The notes below the pieces were generated by a model that had not been told where the DNA came from, ran no database searches, and worked only from the letters and a program-made list of their open reading frames with translations. Of a stretch of 64,000 nt of DNA, positions 1-8,881 are shown one piece after another. Each line of letters begins with the position of its first letter. The stretch's first letter is position 1. The position numbers and the translations under genes were made by a program. The DNA lies in assembly GCF_000014345.1 (NCBI RefSeq), contig NC_009879.1, positions 321,001 to 385,000 of the forward strand, read 5' to 3'. This DNA comes from Rickettsia canadensis str. McKiel (GTDB lineage: Bacteria; Pseudomonadota; Alphaproteobacteria; Rickettsiales; Rickettsiaceae).

Positions 1-502
1 GCCTATAACGCAAGGATCAAGTATCGGTATTGAAGTAATATTTGAAGAAGATGATTTTAACTTTGCCAATTATGATTTTCCTTATGGTGATCAGGTAATA
101 ATAGAGAAATATATAAAAGGGCGAGAGTTGCAAGTAGCAGTATTAAATGGCAAAGCTTTAGGAGTTTTAGAGATTAAATTACTGAAAAATCGTTTTTATG
201 ATTATGAGACTAAATATACTGAAGGATTTGCTGAGCATCTTTGTCCTGCTCCAATACCTACTAATTTATATGACAAATTACTTATAGAATCAGAAAAAAT
301 TTATAAAACAATGAATTGCAAAGGTCCTGCTAGAGTAGAGTTTCTTTTAGAAGATCAAACAAATAAATTATATGCTTTGGAGATAAATACTCACCCAGGT
401 ATGACTCCTTTGTCAATAGTGCCAGAAATTGCAGCTTATGCAGGGATAAATTTTACTAACTTAATTGAAGAAATTATAAAGGCGGCAAGCTTTGAATCAT
501 GA
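1..502 (+). CDS. ddl: D-alanine--D-alanine ligase, C-terminal part
   Basis: ATP-grasp ligase that joins two D-alanines for peptidoglycan in the cytoplasm. The reading frame is open from base 2, so the gene starts upstream of the window. The visible about 166 residues include EKYIKGREL, the usual ATP-grasp strand, and the metal-binding end [18 protein letters not shown] (the family's EiNtxPGmT motif). An internal ATG at 128 is not the real start, because upstream codons continue the conserved ligase sequence. The stop overlaps the ftsQ start (ATGA), the classical ddl-ftsQ-ftsA cell-wall/division arrangement, so these are probably co-transcribed. Confidence 0.95.
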   Translation, partial: PITQGSSIGIEVIFEEDDFNFANYDFPYGDQVIIEKYIKGRELQVAVLNGKALGVLEIKLLKNRFYDYETKYTEGFAEHLCPAPIPTNLYDKLLIESEKIYKTMNCKGPARVEFLLEDQTNKLYALEINTHPGMTPLSIVPEIAAYAGINFTNLIEEIIKAASFES

Positions 503-1302
503 GACAAAAAACAATCTCAAATAAACAAAAACAGACAAAAAAAACTAATAATATCTCATTACGCCGTAAATTAGGACTAATGTACACAAAAGCAATATTA
601 GCGCTTAAGGTTGCTTTAATGATTTTTGTATGTCTATTTGTTTTTACAAAATATTTTGCCGGCGTAAAAACCTACTTAACAACAAATATATATAAAATAA
701 CAACAAAACTTGGTTTTAAACTTGAGAATGTTATAATTGAAGGACAGCAAAATGTCGATGAACCTACAATATTAAAGGTTTTAAATGCGAGTAGTGGTAG
801 CCCTATTTTTGCTCTTAAGTTAGATGCAATTAGAAATAATTTAAAAAAAAATAAATGGATTAAGGAAGTATATGTCACTCGAAGGTTACCAAATACGGTA
901 TATATAAAATTATTTGAAAGAGAACCTATTGCTATTTGGCAAATCAATAATCAGCTTTTCTTGGTTGATGAAGAAGGTTACAAAATTAGTAAAAATATTC
1001 AGCCTTTTCCTCATTTATTACATGTTGTAGGGGAAGGGGCAAATATCTATGCAGGTAAATTAGTAAGTGAGCTACAGAAATATCCGGCATTAATTAATAA
1101 AACTTCAGCCGCTGTAAGGCTTGGAGATAGAAGGTGGGATTTAAATCTTGAAGGTAATATAAGTATTAAGTTACCTGAAAAAGAGTTTGAAGAAGCGTTA
1201 AAATATATCGATGCACTCAATAAAGCTAACAAGTTATTTAACCAAAATTATAAGGTTTTGGATTTGAGAGATAGGAATAAGTATTATATAGAGAAGTACT
1301 AA
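499..1302 (+). CDS. ftsQ: Cell division protein FtsQ
   Basis: Bitopic inner-membrane divisome protein linking early and late division proteins. The 267-residue product has a basic cytoplasmic tail (about 1-30), one hydrophobic helix (about 33-55), and a periplasmic POTRA domain (about 75-145, including the [16 protein letters not shown] stretch and the [24 protein letters not shown] segment), then the FtsQ beta domain. Length is usual for the family. It overlaps ddl by 4 bp, which implies translational coupling, and ftsA follows after 28 bp. Confidence 0.95.
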   Translation: MRQKTISNKQKQTKKTNNISLRRKLGLMYTKAILALKVALMIFVCLFVFTKYFAGVKTYLTTNIYKITTKLGFKLENVIIEGQQNVDEPTILKVLNASSGSPIFALKLDAIRNNLKKNKWIKEVYVTRRLPNTVYIKLFEREPIAIWQINNQLFLVDEEGYKISKNIQPFPHLLHVVGEGANIYAGKLVSELQKYPALINKTSAAVRLGDRRWDLNLEGNISIKLPEKEFEEALKYIDALNKANKLFNQNYKVLDLRDRNKYYIEKY

Positions 1303-1330
1303 TTGGCATGAAAATAATTTACATAAAAAA

Positions 1331-2566
1331 ATGAAAGAGAAAATATCAAATTTTGTTACACTTGATTTCGGTAGTAGTAAGATTGCCGTAATTGCTGCCT
1401 ATATTAGTAAAAAAGGTGAGATTAAAGTAGCAAGCCAAAATTTGCATCATTCTAAAGGTATAAAATCAGGAGTTATATCAGATTTAAAAAATGCGGAAAC
1501 TAGTATTGTTTCGGCAATTTACGCACTTGAAAAAGATTGCGGTAAAAATATCAAAAAAATTATATTATCGTTATCAGGTGCTGATACTAAATCTTATTAT
1601 ATAAATTATACAATGAAAGTGAACGGACAAACTGTAACACAGCAAGATATTAAAAAATTATTACAAAAAGCATTGCTTGAATTTAAAGTTAAACACCAAG
1701 AAATTATTCATTATTTTCCTCTTGAGTTTACCCTTGATAATAATTCAGTTGAAAACCCTATAGGTATGTACGGTAGAGAACTTAGTTGTGAATTACATAT
1801 TATTGCAGCTAGTTCAAATATGTTATCAAATATTGTACAATGCTTCGCTAAATGTCATGTTGAAGTCACAAATATTACTCTTGCAATTTATGCTTCTGCT
1901 ATTAGCTGTCTTACAAATGATGAAAAAAATCTAGGTTCGCTTATCATCGATATGGGAGATAAAACTACTTCTTTTGGTATTTTTTTTGCAGGTAAATTAA
2001 TATATACGGGGCATATAAATGTAGGTGGTTTTCATATTAGCTCAGATATTGCTAAAGTTTTTGGTATTGATTTTGTTACAGCAGAAAAATTAAAAATTTT
2101 ATACGGTAATGCAACTATACCTTTATTTGAGAAAGATAGTATTATCAATATGGATGATTTTCAAGTTGATACTCATCATAATTTAAATACGTCTGTAACA
2201 CTTTATCAATTGGCTGAGGTAATAAGAGCAAGAGCTGAAGAAATATTATCAATGGTAAAAGCAGAATATGACAAAGCAACAAAAGGACAAGTTGAAGTTT
2301 TGAGAGTTGTAATTACGGGCGGCGGGTCTCAGCTTAGAGGACTTAAAGAGCTTTCAAATAGAGTTTTTGAAAAACAGAGTAGAATCGGTAAACCGGAGAT
2401 TATTGCTGGTTTTATAGAAGATAATAACCCTGCTATATATGCGGCAACTATAGGTATGCTAAAGATTCATGCATTAAAACAGCAAAAAGAATTTGCTCAT
2501 ATTAGATTTGATGAAAATAGCAGTTTCTTTAAAAAAGCCTTTGATTGGTTTAAGGAGAATGTTTGA
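1331..2566 (+). CDS. ftsA: Cell division protein FtsA
   Basis: Actin-like ATPase that anchors FtsZ to the inner membrane. The 411 residues show the N-terminal phosphate loop (TLDFGSSKIAVIAA), a 1C-type subdomain around 85-165, the second phosphate loop (LIIDMGDKTTSFGIF, about 205-220) and the adenosine motif VVITGGGSQLRGL (about 330). The C-terminus SSFFKKAFDWFKENV is a plausible amphipathic membrane-targeting helix. It ends the ddl-ftsQ-ftsA run. ftsZ does not follow here; the downstream DNA is a decayed gene on the other strand. Confidence 0.96.
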   Translation: MKEKISNFVTLDFGSSKIAVIAAYISKKGEIKVASQNLHHSKGIKSGVISDLKNAETSIVSAIYALEKDCGKNIKKIILSLSGADTKSYYINYTMKVNGQTVTQQDIKKLLQKALLEFKVKHQEIIHYFPLEFTLDNNSVENPIGMYGRELSCELHIIAASSNMLSNIVQCFAKCHVEVTNITLAIYASAISCLTNDEKNLGSLIIDMGDKTTSFGIFFAGKLIYTGHINVGGFHISSDIAKVFGIDFVTAEKLKILYGNATIPLFEKDSIINMDDFQVDTHHNLNTSVTLYQLAEVIRARAEEILSMVKAEYDKATKGQVEVLRVVITGGGSQLRGLKELSNRVFEKQSRIGKPEIIAGFIEDNNPAIYAATIGMLKIHALKQQKEFAHIRFDENSSFFKKAFDWFKENV

Positions 2567-2568
2567 AA

Positions 2569-2600
2569 AGATAAGATTTTAAAAACCTTATCTCTATTCA
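2569..2600 (+). terminator. Weak stem-loop after ftsA
   Basis: AGATAAG (2569-2575) pairs with CTTATCT (2587-2593) across an 11-base loop immediately after the ftsA stop. The following bases are only mildly T-rich, so it is at best a weak intrinsic terminator. Confidence 0.3.
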
Positions 2601-2712
2601 ATATTACTTGACTTATTAAGTATTTTCGATATTACCTCTAAATTTAATGTATAATAAGCATCAGTAATTGACACTTGGAACATTTTTTTTGAGTAATTAC
2701 TCTGTAAAAGAT

Positions 2713-3950
2713 TTATTCATCCATGCTACTAATAGAGTTGCATAAAAGCCATTCTGGGGTAGAAGTAGTGCGAGCAATTTTGAACCTGTTGTAAGTAATA
2801 ACGGTTTTTTCTATTACTGCTTTAACTATATACGGATTTCCTGTTTTAATAGTTATAACTGTATGTGAATCAGTGGCTTTTTCTTCTCCAGTTAATATTT
2901 TAGCTATAGTCTTTATAGTCCAATATGAATCATTAGTTTTTACCATTTGCTCAAGTGTTTCTTGTACTATGTTAGTGTTACATGTTTTAATAGCTATATC
3001 AAAATGTATAGCATTAGCTATATTCTTACTTTGTTAAGTAGTATTTTAAATATAGCCGGATTTTTTGACATGGCAGCTGTATAAAAGTTCATGCTACCAA
3101 CTTCTTGTATTCTCTCAAACATCATATTAATTACTTGAATACGATCATTTATAGTTATTGAGTATGAATTCAATGCCAAAGTTATGTTGTATTGTTTAAT
3201 AGCATCACTTAAAATGCCAAAAGCAGATGAATTATCTATTTCAAAAATGTTCTATTTTTAAAGCAGTGAGGTTAGTATAATTTATATTTAATATGGAATT
3301 AAAAGTGGAATTAAAAGCTTCTTTTAGTTTTGTGGAGTATATGATTTTATTGCTGAAAAATCATATTTAGGTATTAATTCTTTGTATTTGTCAGAGTATT
3401 GCTGTTGAAGCTCTTTATAAAATTTAATTACATTATCATATTGTCAAATTTGGAAAAAGTATCTAAATTCATTTGTTTTATAGGTGTATGATCAAATACA
3501 AGAGTATATACACTATCAGTTAACTAATAGATAATAGTAAAATCAGGAAGCTATACGTATTAGTAGATTTAGTATAAGTACAATATCTCCTTCAAACTGA
3601 TTTAAGTTAGCTGCTCCTGAATGACCAGAAAGTATATGTACGGATACTAGGCATATCTCCAACTGTATTTTTTGCTATCTTTGTAAGTACATTATGAGAA
3701 GTCTTTCAGATAAATTAGATTCATCCTCTTTTGAAAACAAGTTTATAGTGAATTAAGGAGGTAGATTTTCCTGCAGATATTCTTGGCCATGAGTATTTAT
3801 AAATAATTAATCAATAGGAGCATGGAGAGTATTTAGATAGTAATGTATTATATTCTTGAAAGCATTGCTAATTGTTCAGTATTAGTATAGTTGACACATT
3901 AAGTCCTTGCATTATTACTGTTCTCATATTGTTACCCCCTTGATTAATTA
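2713..3950 (-). pseudogene. Frameshifted hypothetical gene, possibly caspase-fold peptidase relic
   Basis: Reading the minus strand from an ATG at about 3934, preceded by a good GGGGG Shine-Dalgarno, to the stop at 2713, a continuous protein signal passes through all three frames with about eight frameshifts or stops, so it is dead. The longest intact piece is the last 77 codons. Early fragments read INTHGQEYLQENLPP and then VHILSGHSGAANLNQFEGDIVLI. The spacing of a His-Gly followed by a hydrophobic strand ending in S-x-H-S-G-A resembles caspase-fold peptidases (CHAT, C14, C80), where a Cys would be expected at the Gly. Later fragments (for example NDRIQVINMMFERIQEVG) look helical and are not recognised. 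The peptidase reading is tentative. Confidence 0.6.
3291..3318. repeat. Short tandem duplication inside pseudogene
   Basis: The 12-base unit GGAATTAAAAGT/C occurs twice in direct succession (about 3295-3318). It encodes a repeated Phe-Asn-Ser-Thr on the minus strand and is probably a slippage duplication in decaying DNA. Confidence 0.5.
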
Positions 3951-4122
3951 TTAAACTTTTTAAGAATAAATTCAATTATTGAAATAGATAATTAAATAAT
4001 AATTCACACCTTATTATCGCTTCTATTTTGTATTATAAACAAAAATTTTCTTTTACAAGAAAAGGGTTAATTTCCTAATTATTTATTAGGAAATAATAAT
4101 AGATAGGAAAATATGAGGATAT

Positions 4123-4596
4123 TTAGTGATGATTAGGTTTGTGTCTAGAACAAACTAAAATGTTACCTTTAACCTTGATAATAAAAAGTTGGTCGCCTGT
4201 TTTTGCTTCTTCTTCATTTGGTGCAAGATAAGCATTCATAATCACACCCGACCATTTTACTTGCCGTACTATAGTATGGGAAGAGATGGTAGAGCTATGA
4301 ACTTCTACAGTTTTGCCTACCATATCTGAATAATTTTCTGCTTTAGCAGTTGTACTATATACATATTTTTTAAGAGGTAAGTATAATATACTAAACCAAA
4401 TAAGCGATAATATACCAAAAATCATTATTTGATTTTGTAAGTTAATATCGTAGTTATACACCACAAGAGTGTTTGATAATGCTCCAAGTCCCAAAAATAA
4501 GAATCCGATGCTTGGAACTGTAAAAAATTCAATAACTACGCAAATTATGCCTATTATTAACCATATTTCGGTGAGATAATTATGTATCATGAACAT
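4123..4596 (-). CDS. NfeD family membrane protein
   Basis: Short NfeD-type protein of 157 residues, the family usually associated with stomatin/SPFH proteins and membrane protein quality control. It shows three hydrophobic helices in the first about 80 residues (IWLIIGIICVVIEFF, a Gly-rich FLFLGLGALSN segment, and MIFGILSLIWFSILYLPL) and then a soluble beta-rich OB-like tail (MVGKTVEVHSS ... GDQLFIIKVKGNILVCSR). Its start overlaps the end of the cytochrome c gene by 17 bp. No SPFH partner is adjacent here. Family assignment is good; the cellular role is inferred from the family. Confidence 0.8.
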   Translation of the reverse strand: MFMIHNYLTEIWLIIGIICVVIEFFTVPSIGFLFLGLGALSNTLVVYNYDINLQNQIMIFGILSLIWFSILYLPLKKYVYSTTAKAENYSDMVGKTVEVHSSTISSHTIVRQVKWSGVIMNAYLAPNEEEAKTGDQLFIIKVKGNILVCSRHKPNHH

Positions 4597-5101
4597 AAGT
4601 TTTTAAAAATAATATTATATCAGCTATTTCTTGCAGTTTTGAGATACCAGCAAAGGACATTTTAGTTCCTGGGGCATAGCTACTTGGTTTATGTAAGAAA
4701 GCAAATAAACTGTCATCATCCCATACGCCGTCAAGTTTTGATAGAGCAGAGGAATATTTATAGTCTGCTATGCTTGCTTTAGGGCGACCTGCTACGTCCC
4801 AAAGATGTGGTCCTAGTTTATTTGGACCATCTTTATCAAGAGAATGACACATTAAACATTTTTTGGCTATTTCACGACCGTTATCGGCATTAGCGGTTTT
4901 CATCAATTCTGCTATATTTACTGCTGCTGGTGCTTCCGATGTAGAGGCTACTGAATTTTCATGAACTGCAACACTATAACCACGATGTAAAACTTGTAAG
5001 TTTGGTTTGTATAATATATTTGCAACAAACCCAACCATCATAGCAATTAAACTAGCAAGTAAGATGGCTGCAACAATTTTATTTAATTCTTTTCCAGACA
5101 T
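4580..5101 (-). CDS. cycM: Membrane-anchored cytochrome c (CycM type)
   Basis: Class I cytochrome c tethered to the inner membrane, expected to carry electrons from the bc1 complex to cytochrome oxidase. The 173 residues have a signal-anchor helix (about 10-30), a linker, and the heme motif C82-L-M-C85-H86. A distal SYAPGTKMSFAGI segment supplies the axial Met, and the final helix EIADIILFLKTY is typical of mitochondrial-like cytochrome c. This matches the CycM proteins of alphaproteobacteria. It fits functionally with ctaA, ccmB and petABC in this window. Confidence 0.92.
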   Translation of the reverse strand: MSGKELNKIVAAILLASLIAMMVGFVANILYKPNLQVLHRGYSVAVHENSVASTSEAPAAVNIAELMKTANADNGREIAKKCLMCHSLDKDGPNKLGPHLWDVAGRPKASIADYKYSSALSKLDGVWDDDSLFAFLHKPSSYAPGTKMSFAGISKLQEIADIILFLKTYVHDT

Positions 5102-5227
5102 TTATTTTGTTTTTTTATTAGAATTTTAGCATTTATATTATAATTTAAGTTGTAAGAGAAGTTAATTAAATAAATAAAAAATAAAAGAAAATTTTATAAA
5201 GATATTGTTTTTTGGAGAGCACAATAA

Positions 5228-6250
5228 ATGTCTGATTCAAAAAAATCAAGTATTAGAAAAATGTTGAATAAGTCCAAATCTTATTAGAATAGTTTTAGAC
5301 AACGCAAAATCAGTAAAATGTTATTTAGTAAGTAATAGCTTAAGTTATACAGTTTCCGCAGCTTCTATTTCTATAACAAGTGCCGTTTTCAGACTTTTTA
5401 CACTCTTATATAACCGATAATTATAGCTTTAGCTAATTGTTTTAGGTGTTAGCTTAGCAATTCACACTATAAACAAGACTTTAAAAGTGCATAGTTTGCG
5501 TAAACTTCATAAAGAGAATAATTTTTAGAATTATATATTATCATTAGAACCGAGCTTAAAAGATATTTTGAAAAATGAATTATATACGGCACAGACGGCA
5601 GGTAAGGATTCTACTCAAGATAAGTATCAGTGAAATGTAAACAAATTGAAAAGTACAGGACAAATATTTGGAAATCATTTAGGTGGAGCAGCAAATTTGG
5701 CTGCCTCTATTATTAAAGGTGCTAGCGGTAATGTGCTTGATATATTAAAAAATATGGGTTACGGCATAGTTACAACCGCATCATTAATTATCAATGGTCT
5801 TTCCTTATGCAGAATATAACACAAGATACTCCTATACATGAAATATTTAGAACAATTATAGCATTATACTAAGAGTCAAGTATTACAAACATTAGTTTTA
5901 AAAAAATTAATAACGGATAAGAATTATTGGAGTATGAATAAAGACCAAAAAAAATTACGAAATAAGAGGTAGTTTTAATTTTGAAATAAAAAGAAACGCT
6001 TTAGCAGGATTTTTTAAAAATAAAATAACAATAGGTAATAAAAAAGAGAGTTATGTTAAAGATATTAAAAATGTAATGAATCCATTTTATGAAAACCCTA
6101 GTAAAGCCGAAGGATATAATACTTCTTTAACTAAAGCTATGGATAAATAATGCTAAAATAAAAAGGATGAAAAGTGAAAAGTCAAAAAGGATGCAGAAAA
6201 GAAAGCGAAATTTAATAATATAAAATTAAATGATTCAACTGAATTCATTA
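5228..6250 (+). pseudogene. Decayed hypothetical membrane protein gene
   Basis: Starts with a clear ATG (MSDSKKSSIRKMLNK) after a GGAG at about 5214, then continues in shifting frames to a stop near 6148. Recoverable pieces are two hydrophobic segments (about 5345-5470), a Gly/Ala-rich stretch (GNHLGGAANLAASIIKGASG, about 5668-5730), a further hydrophobic segment GYGIVTTASLIINGLSL, and a basic tail ending YNTSLTKAMDK. At least six frameshifts or stops are present. I do not recognise the family. The rest of the cycM-lpxC gap holds nothing else I can support. Confidence 0.6.
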
Positions 6251-7114
6251 TAATTCGCTTGCAGTAACAAATTTGTAAGAGGTAGTATCGCAAAATATTT
6301 TATGCAATAATTCATTATTAAGAGCATGGCTGGTTTTGTAGCCTTTAATTGAACTTACAACGTTAGTGCCGCTGGTATATAAATCACCGAATAAATCTAA
6401 TAGTTTATGCCGAACAAATTCATCTTCATAACGCAAGCCATTTGGGTTTAGAATTTTGTCCTCTTCATTTATTGCTATAGCATTTTCAAATGAAGCACCT
6501 AGGGCAAGTCCTTTGCTTTGCAAATCATGAACATCTTTTATAAAGCCGAAAGTTCGAGCATCTGCAATATTTTTAGTAAAAGATTCTTGATTTGAAAAAC
6601 TGAGATTTTGTTTGCCTATAGCTTTACTGTTAAAATCAATGGTTAAATCTACAGTCATGTGATTGGAAGGAGTACAATATAATTCACAATCTTTATGAAT
6701 TACTTTTATATCTTTTAAAATTTTTAGATATTTTCTAGGAGCATTTTGTAATTTTTTACCTGCACATTCAATCATAAACACAAAAAGTTTACTACTGCCA
6801 TCCATAATGGGCACTTCAGGACCGTCAATTTTAATAATTGCATTATCGATTTCGCATCCCCAAAGTGCTGCCATTAAATGTTCAATTGTTGAAATTTGAA
6901 CTTTATGATCATTACTTATAGTGGTAGATAACAACGTACCGGAAACATTGAGATAGCTAGCCTCAATATAATTATTTTCAGAAGATATGTCGGTTCTAAT
7001 GAATATAATGCCTGTATTTTCTTTAGCAGGTTCTATAGTTAACTGAGTACGTTTTCCTGAGTGAACTCCGATCCCATAACAACTAACCGGTTTTAATAAT
7101 GTACTTTGCTGCAT
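6248..7114 (-). CDS. lpxC: UDP-3-O-acyl-N-acetylglucosamine deacetylase
   Basis: Zinc deacetylase for the committed step of lipid A synthesis, in the cytoplasm. At 288 residues it has the family's length and landmarks: N-terminal [17 protein letters not shown], the first zinc His in [12 protein letters not shown] (about 78), the substrate motif [21 protein letters not shown], and the second zinc triad in [10 protein letters not shown] (about 237-242, H and D). The C-terminus carries the catalytic His region (SHALNNELL). It stands alone, with a palindromic repeat upstream (7215-7295). Confidence 0.97.
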
Positions 7115-7214
7115 TTATACATTGTAAAAATATATATTAAATATTAATATTTAATGCCAAATTATACAAGTTATATTATGTTACAAAATATTACATAAAT
7201 ACTTAGATAACACT

Positions 7215-7295
7215 TGTCATACTGCGACTTGTGAGCTAGATCCAGTCTTTTTAAATTTCTTTCTAAGATACCCGTGGTCAAGCTAAAGTATGACA
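7215..7295. repeat. RPE-like palindromic element between lpxC and 7307 gene
   Basis: Begins TGTCATACTGCGACTTG and ends with CCCGTGGTCAAGC...GTATGACA, the imperfect inverted termini (TGTCATnC...GnATGACA) seen in over twenty elements in this window. The centre includes CCAGTCTTTTTAAATTT. Confidence 0.75.
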
Positions 7296-7306
7296 TTGAG
7301 CTAAAT

Positions 7307-8455
7307 TTAAAATCTATATAATTTATACTTAATAAAATACCAAAAATGATAAGCTACAAAACTACCGACTACGGCAAAAACGGAAAATAAGAAATCACTA
7401 CCGTTAATAGTGCCGTAAGGTACATGAGATGATAAAGCTCCAGCATATATACCGATGCTACACATTGAAAAATATGAAAACAAGGCTGTTCTGAGTTCGT
7501 AATCTCTAAATTTATCAATTAGTATTAAAATATTGCAAATAAAAATCGCCCCTAAACAATTACCGATTAGTATTATATATAATATATTAAGTTTTTTATT
7601 AGTGCCATGAAGTGGTAGTAAAATAAAGCAGATGAGTAAAATTATAGTTAGTGATAAATTAGCCAAATATTTATTTACTTTGCTTAATATGTAGCATATA
7701 GGAATTATAGACAAACCTATTAATAGGAAAATATATTTTAGTATAAGTCTTAAATTAATTAATGCTAATTTTTTCTTTAATGCAAACGCTTCATAATACC
7801 ATAATATATCCAAGGTGACATAAGCAACTACGAAGCCTGTCAATAATTGTAGTTCAACATTTTTTATTAAGGATGAGAATTGTGAATTTAAATTTAATTT
7901 ATGAGATGTAGGATTATAATGCAGAAATTCGGTTAGAATATTGATGCAGTATAATAACGCACACATTACTATAGTATTATTTGTTGGTTTTATAAATGGA
8001 TTTAATAAATCCACCATTAAATTTCCACCTGCCCATAACAATATTATACAAGCTAAAAAAAAATATTTCTTTCCTTTAACACTTTCAATAATGTGTAATG
8101 TTATAGAAGTGAAATATGAAAATATTCCAAAATTAATTAAAATAAAATTAATTTTAATTAGGGTATAATTATTCAATAAAATTAAATTTATTGTACAAAT
8201 AATTAATAAAGATAAGCTAATTAAAATAATTTTTGTATTGCTTAACTTATTAATTAACTGTGTTAAGGCAAAGCCTGCGATTATCGAGCCTATAAATTTA
8301 GTTTGATTTATATGATTTATTTGTTCTCCACCTAGATTTTTATTTATCAGTAAAAAATTTTGAAAATTATAAAAATTTATGGCATTGATACAGGAAAAAA
8401 TAAATATTCCCAAAAGTGAGAAAAAAATAGTTTTATAATCGTTTTTAAAAGTCAT
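7307..8455 (-). CDS. Multi-pass membrane protein, MFS transporter-like
   Basis: The 382-residue protein is hydrophobic throughout with roughly 11-12 predicted membrane helices, starting with YKTIFFSLLGIFIFSCINAINF and ending with LFSVFAVVGSFVAYHFWYFI. The layout (GFALTQLINKL after helix 2, and a central soluble loop near 180-200) suggests a major facilitator-type transporter. I see no diagnostic MFS signature and no substrate clue. Codon use is AT-rich like its neighbours. The gene lies between lpxC and rne as a single unit. Confidence 0.6.
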   Translation of the reverse strand: MTFKNDYKTIFFSLLGIFIFSCINAINFYNFQNFLLINKNLGGEQINHINQTKFIGSIIAGFALTQLINKLSNTKIILISLSLLIICTINLILLNNYTLIKINFILINFGIFSYFTSITLHIIESVKGKKYFFLACIILLWAGGNLMVDLLNPFIKPTNNTIVMCALLYCINILTEFLHYNPTSHKLNLNSQFSSLIKNVELQLLTGFVVAYVTLDILWYYEAFALKKKLALINLRLILKYIFLLIGLSIIPICYILSKVNKYLANLSLTIILLICFILLPLHGTNKKLNILYIILIGNCLGAIFICNILILIDKFRDYELRTALFSYFSMCSIGIYAGALSSHVPYGTINGSDFLFSVFAVVGSFVAYHFWYFIKYKLYRF

Positions 8456-8881
8456 AAATTAAGTATTTGCTAAACATAAATACATGGTATATAACTCATA
8501 ATTAAATGATTAAGATTATTATCTTAAAAAATTAAAGAGATTCGTAATTCCATTATTTAAGTATATATATTTAAGTATATATGGATAGTTATTAGATTAA
8601 CAGCTTTTAATCAAGTATGGTAGTCTTATTTATAATTTGTATATAATTATTGTTTAATTTTAAAAAAATTAATGAATTAAATTATGAAAATATTTTAATG
8701 TAAGAAAAATAATAATATATTTTTTGGTATTTTAAAGAGGTGTTATTTGCAGTTTATCTAGAATTTCATTTTTGCTCTTTATAGATAAATTATCTATTTA
8801 AATTACAAGATAAGCAATGCTTTTTCTTAAGATACAAGCATTATATTAATTATTTGTTCTTCAAGTTCGTGAGCAAGATAA
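8456..8881 (+). other. Long leader region upstream of rne
   Basis: 426 bases without a gene. It holds a 14-base direct tandem duplication ATTTAAGTATATAT (8555-8568 and 8569-8582) and is otherwise very AT-rich. RNase E mRNAs in other bacteria have long autoregulatory leaders. Whether this one does is unknown. Confidence 0.4.

Noticed and set aside
4580..4596. Frameshift joining the cytochrome c and nfeD genes
   Set aside because: Each protein has its own complete family architecture; the 17-bp overlap is simply gene packing.
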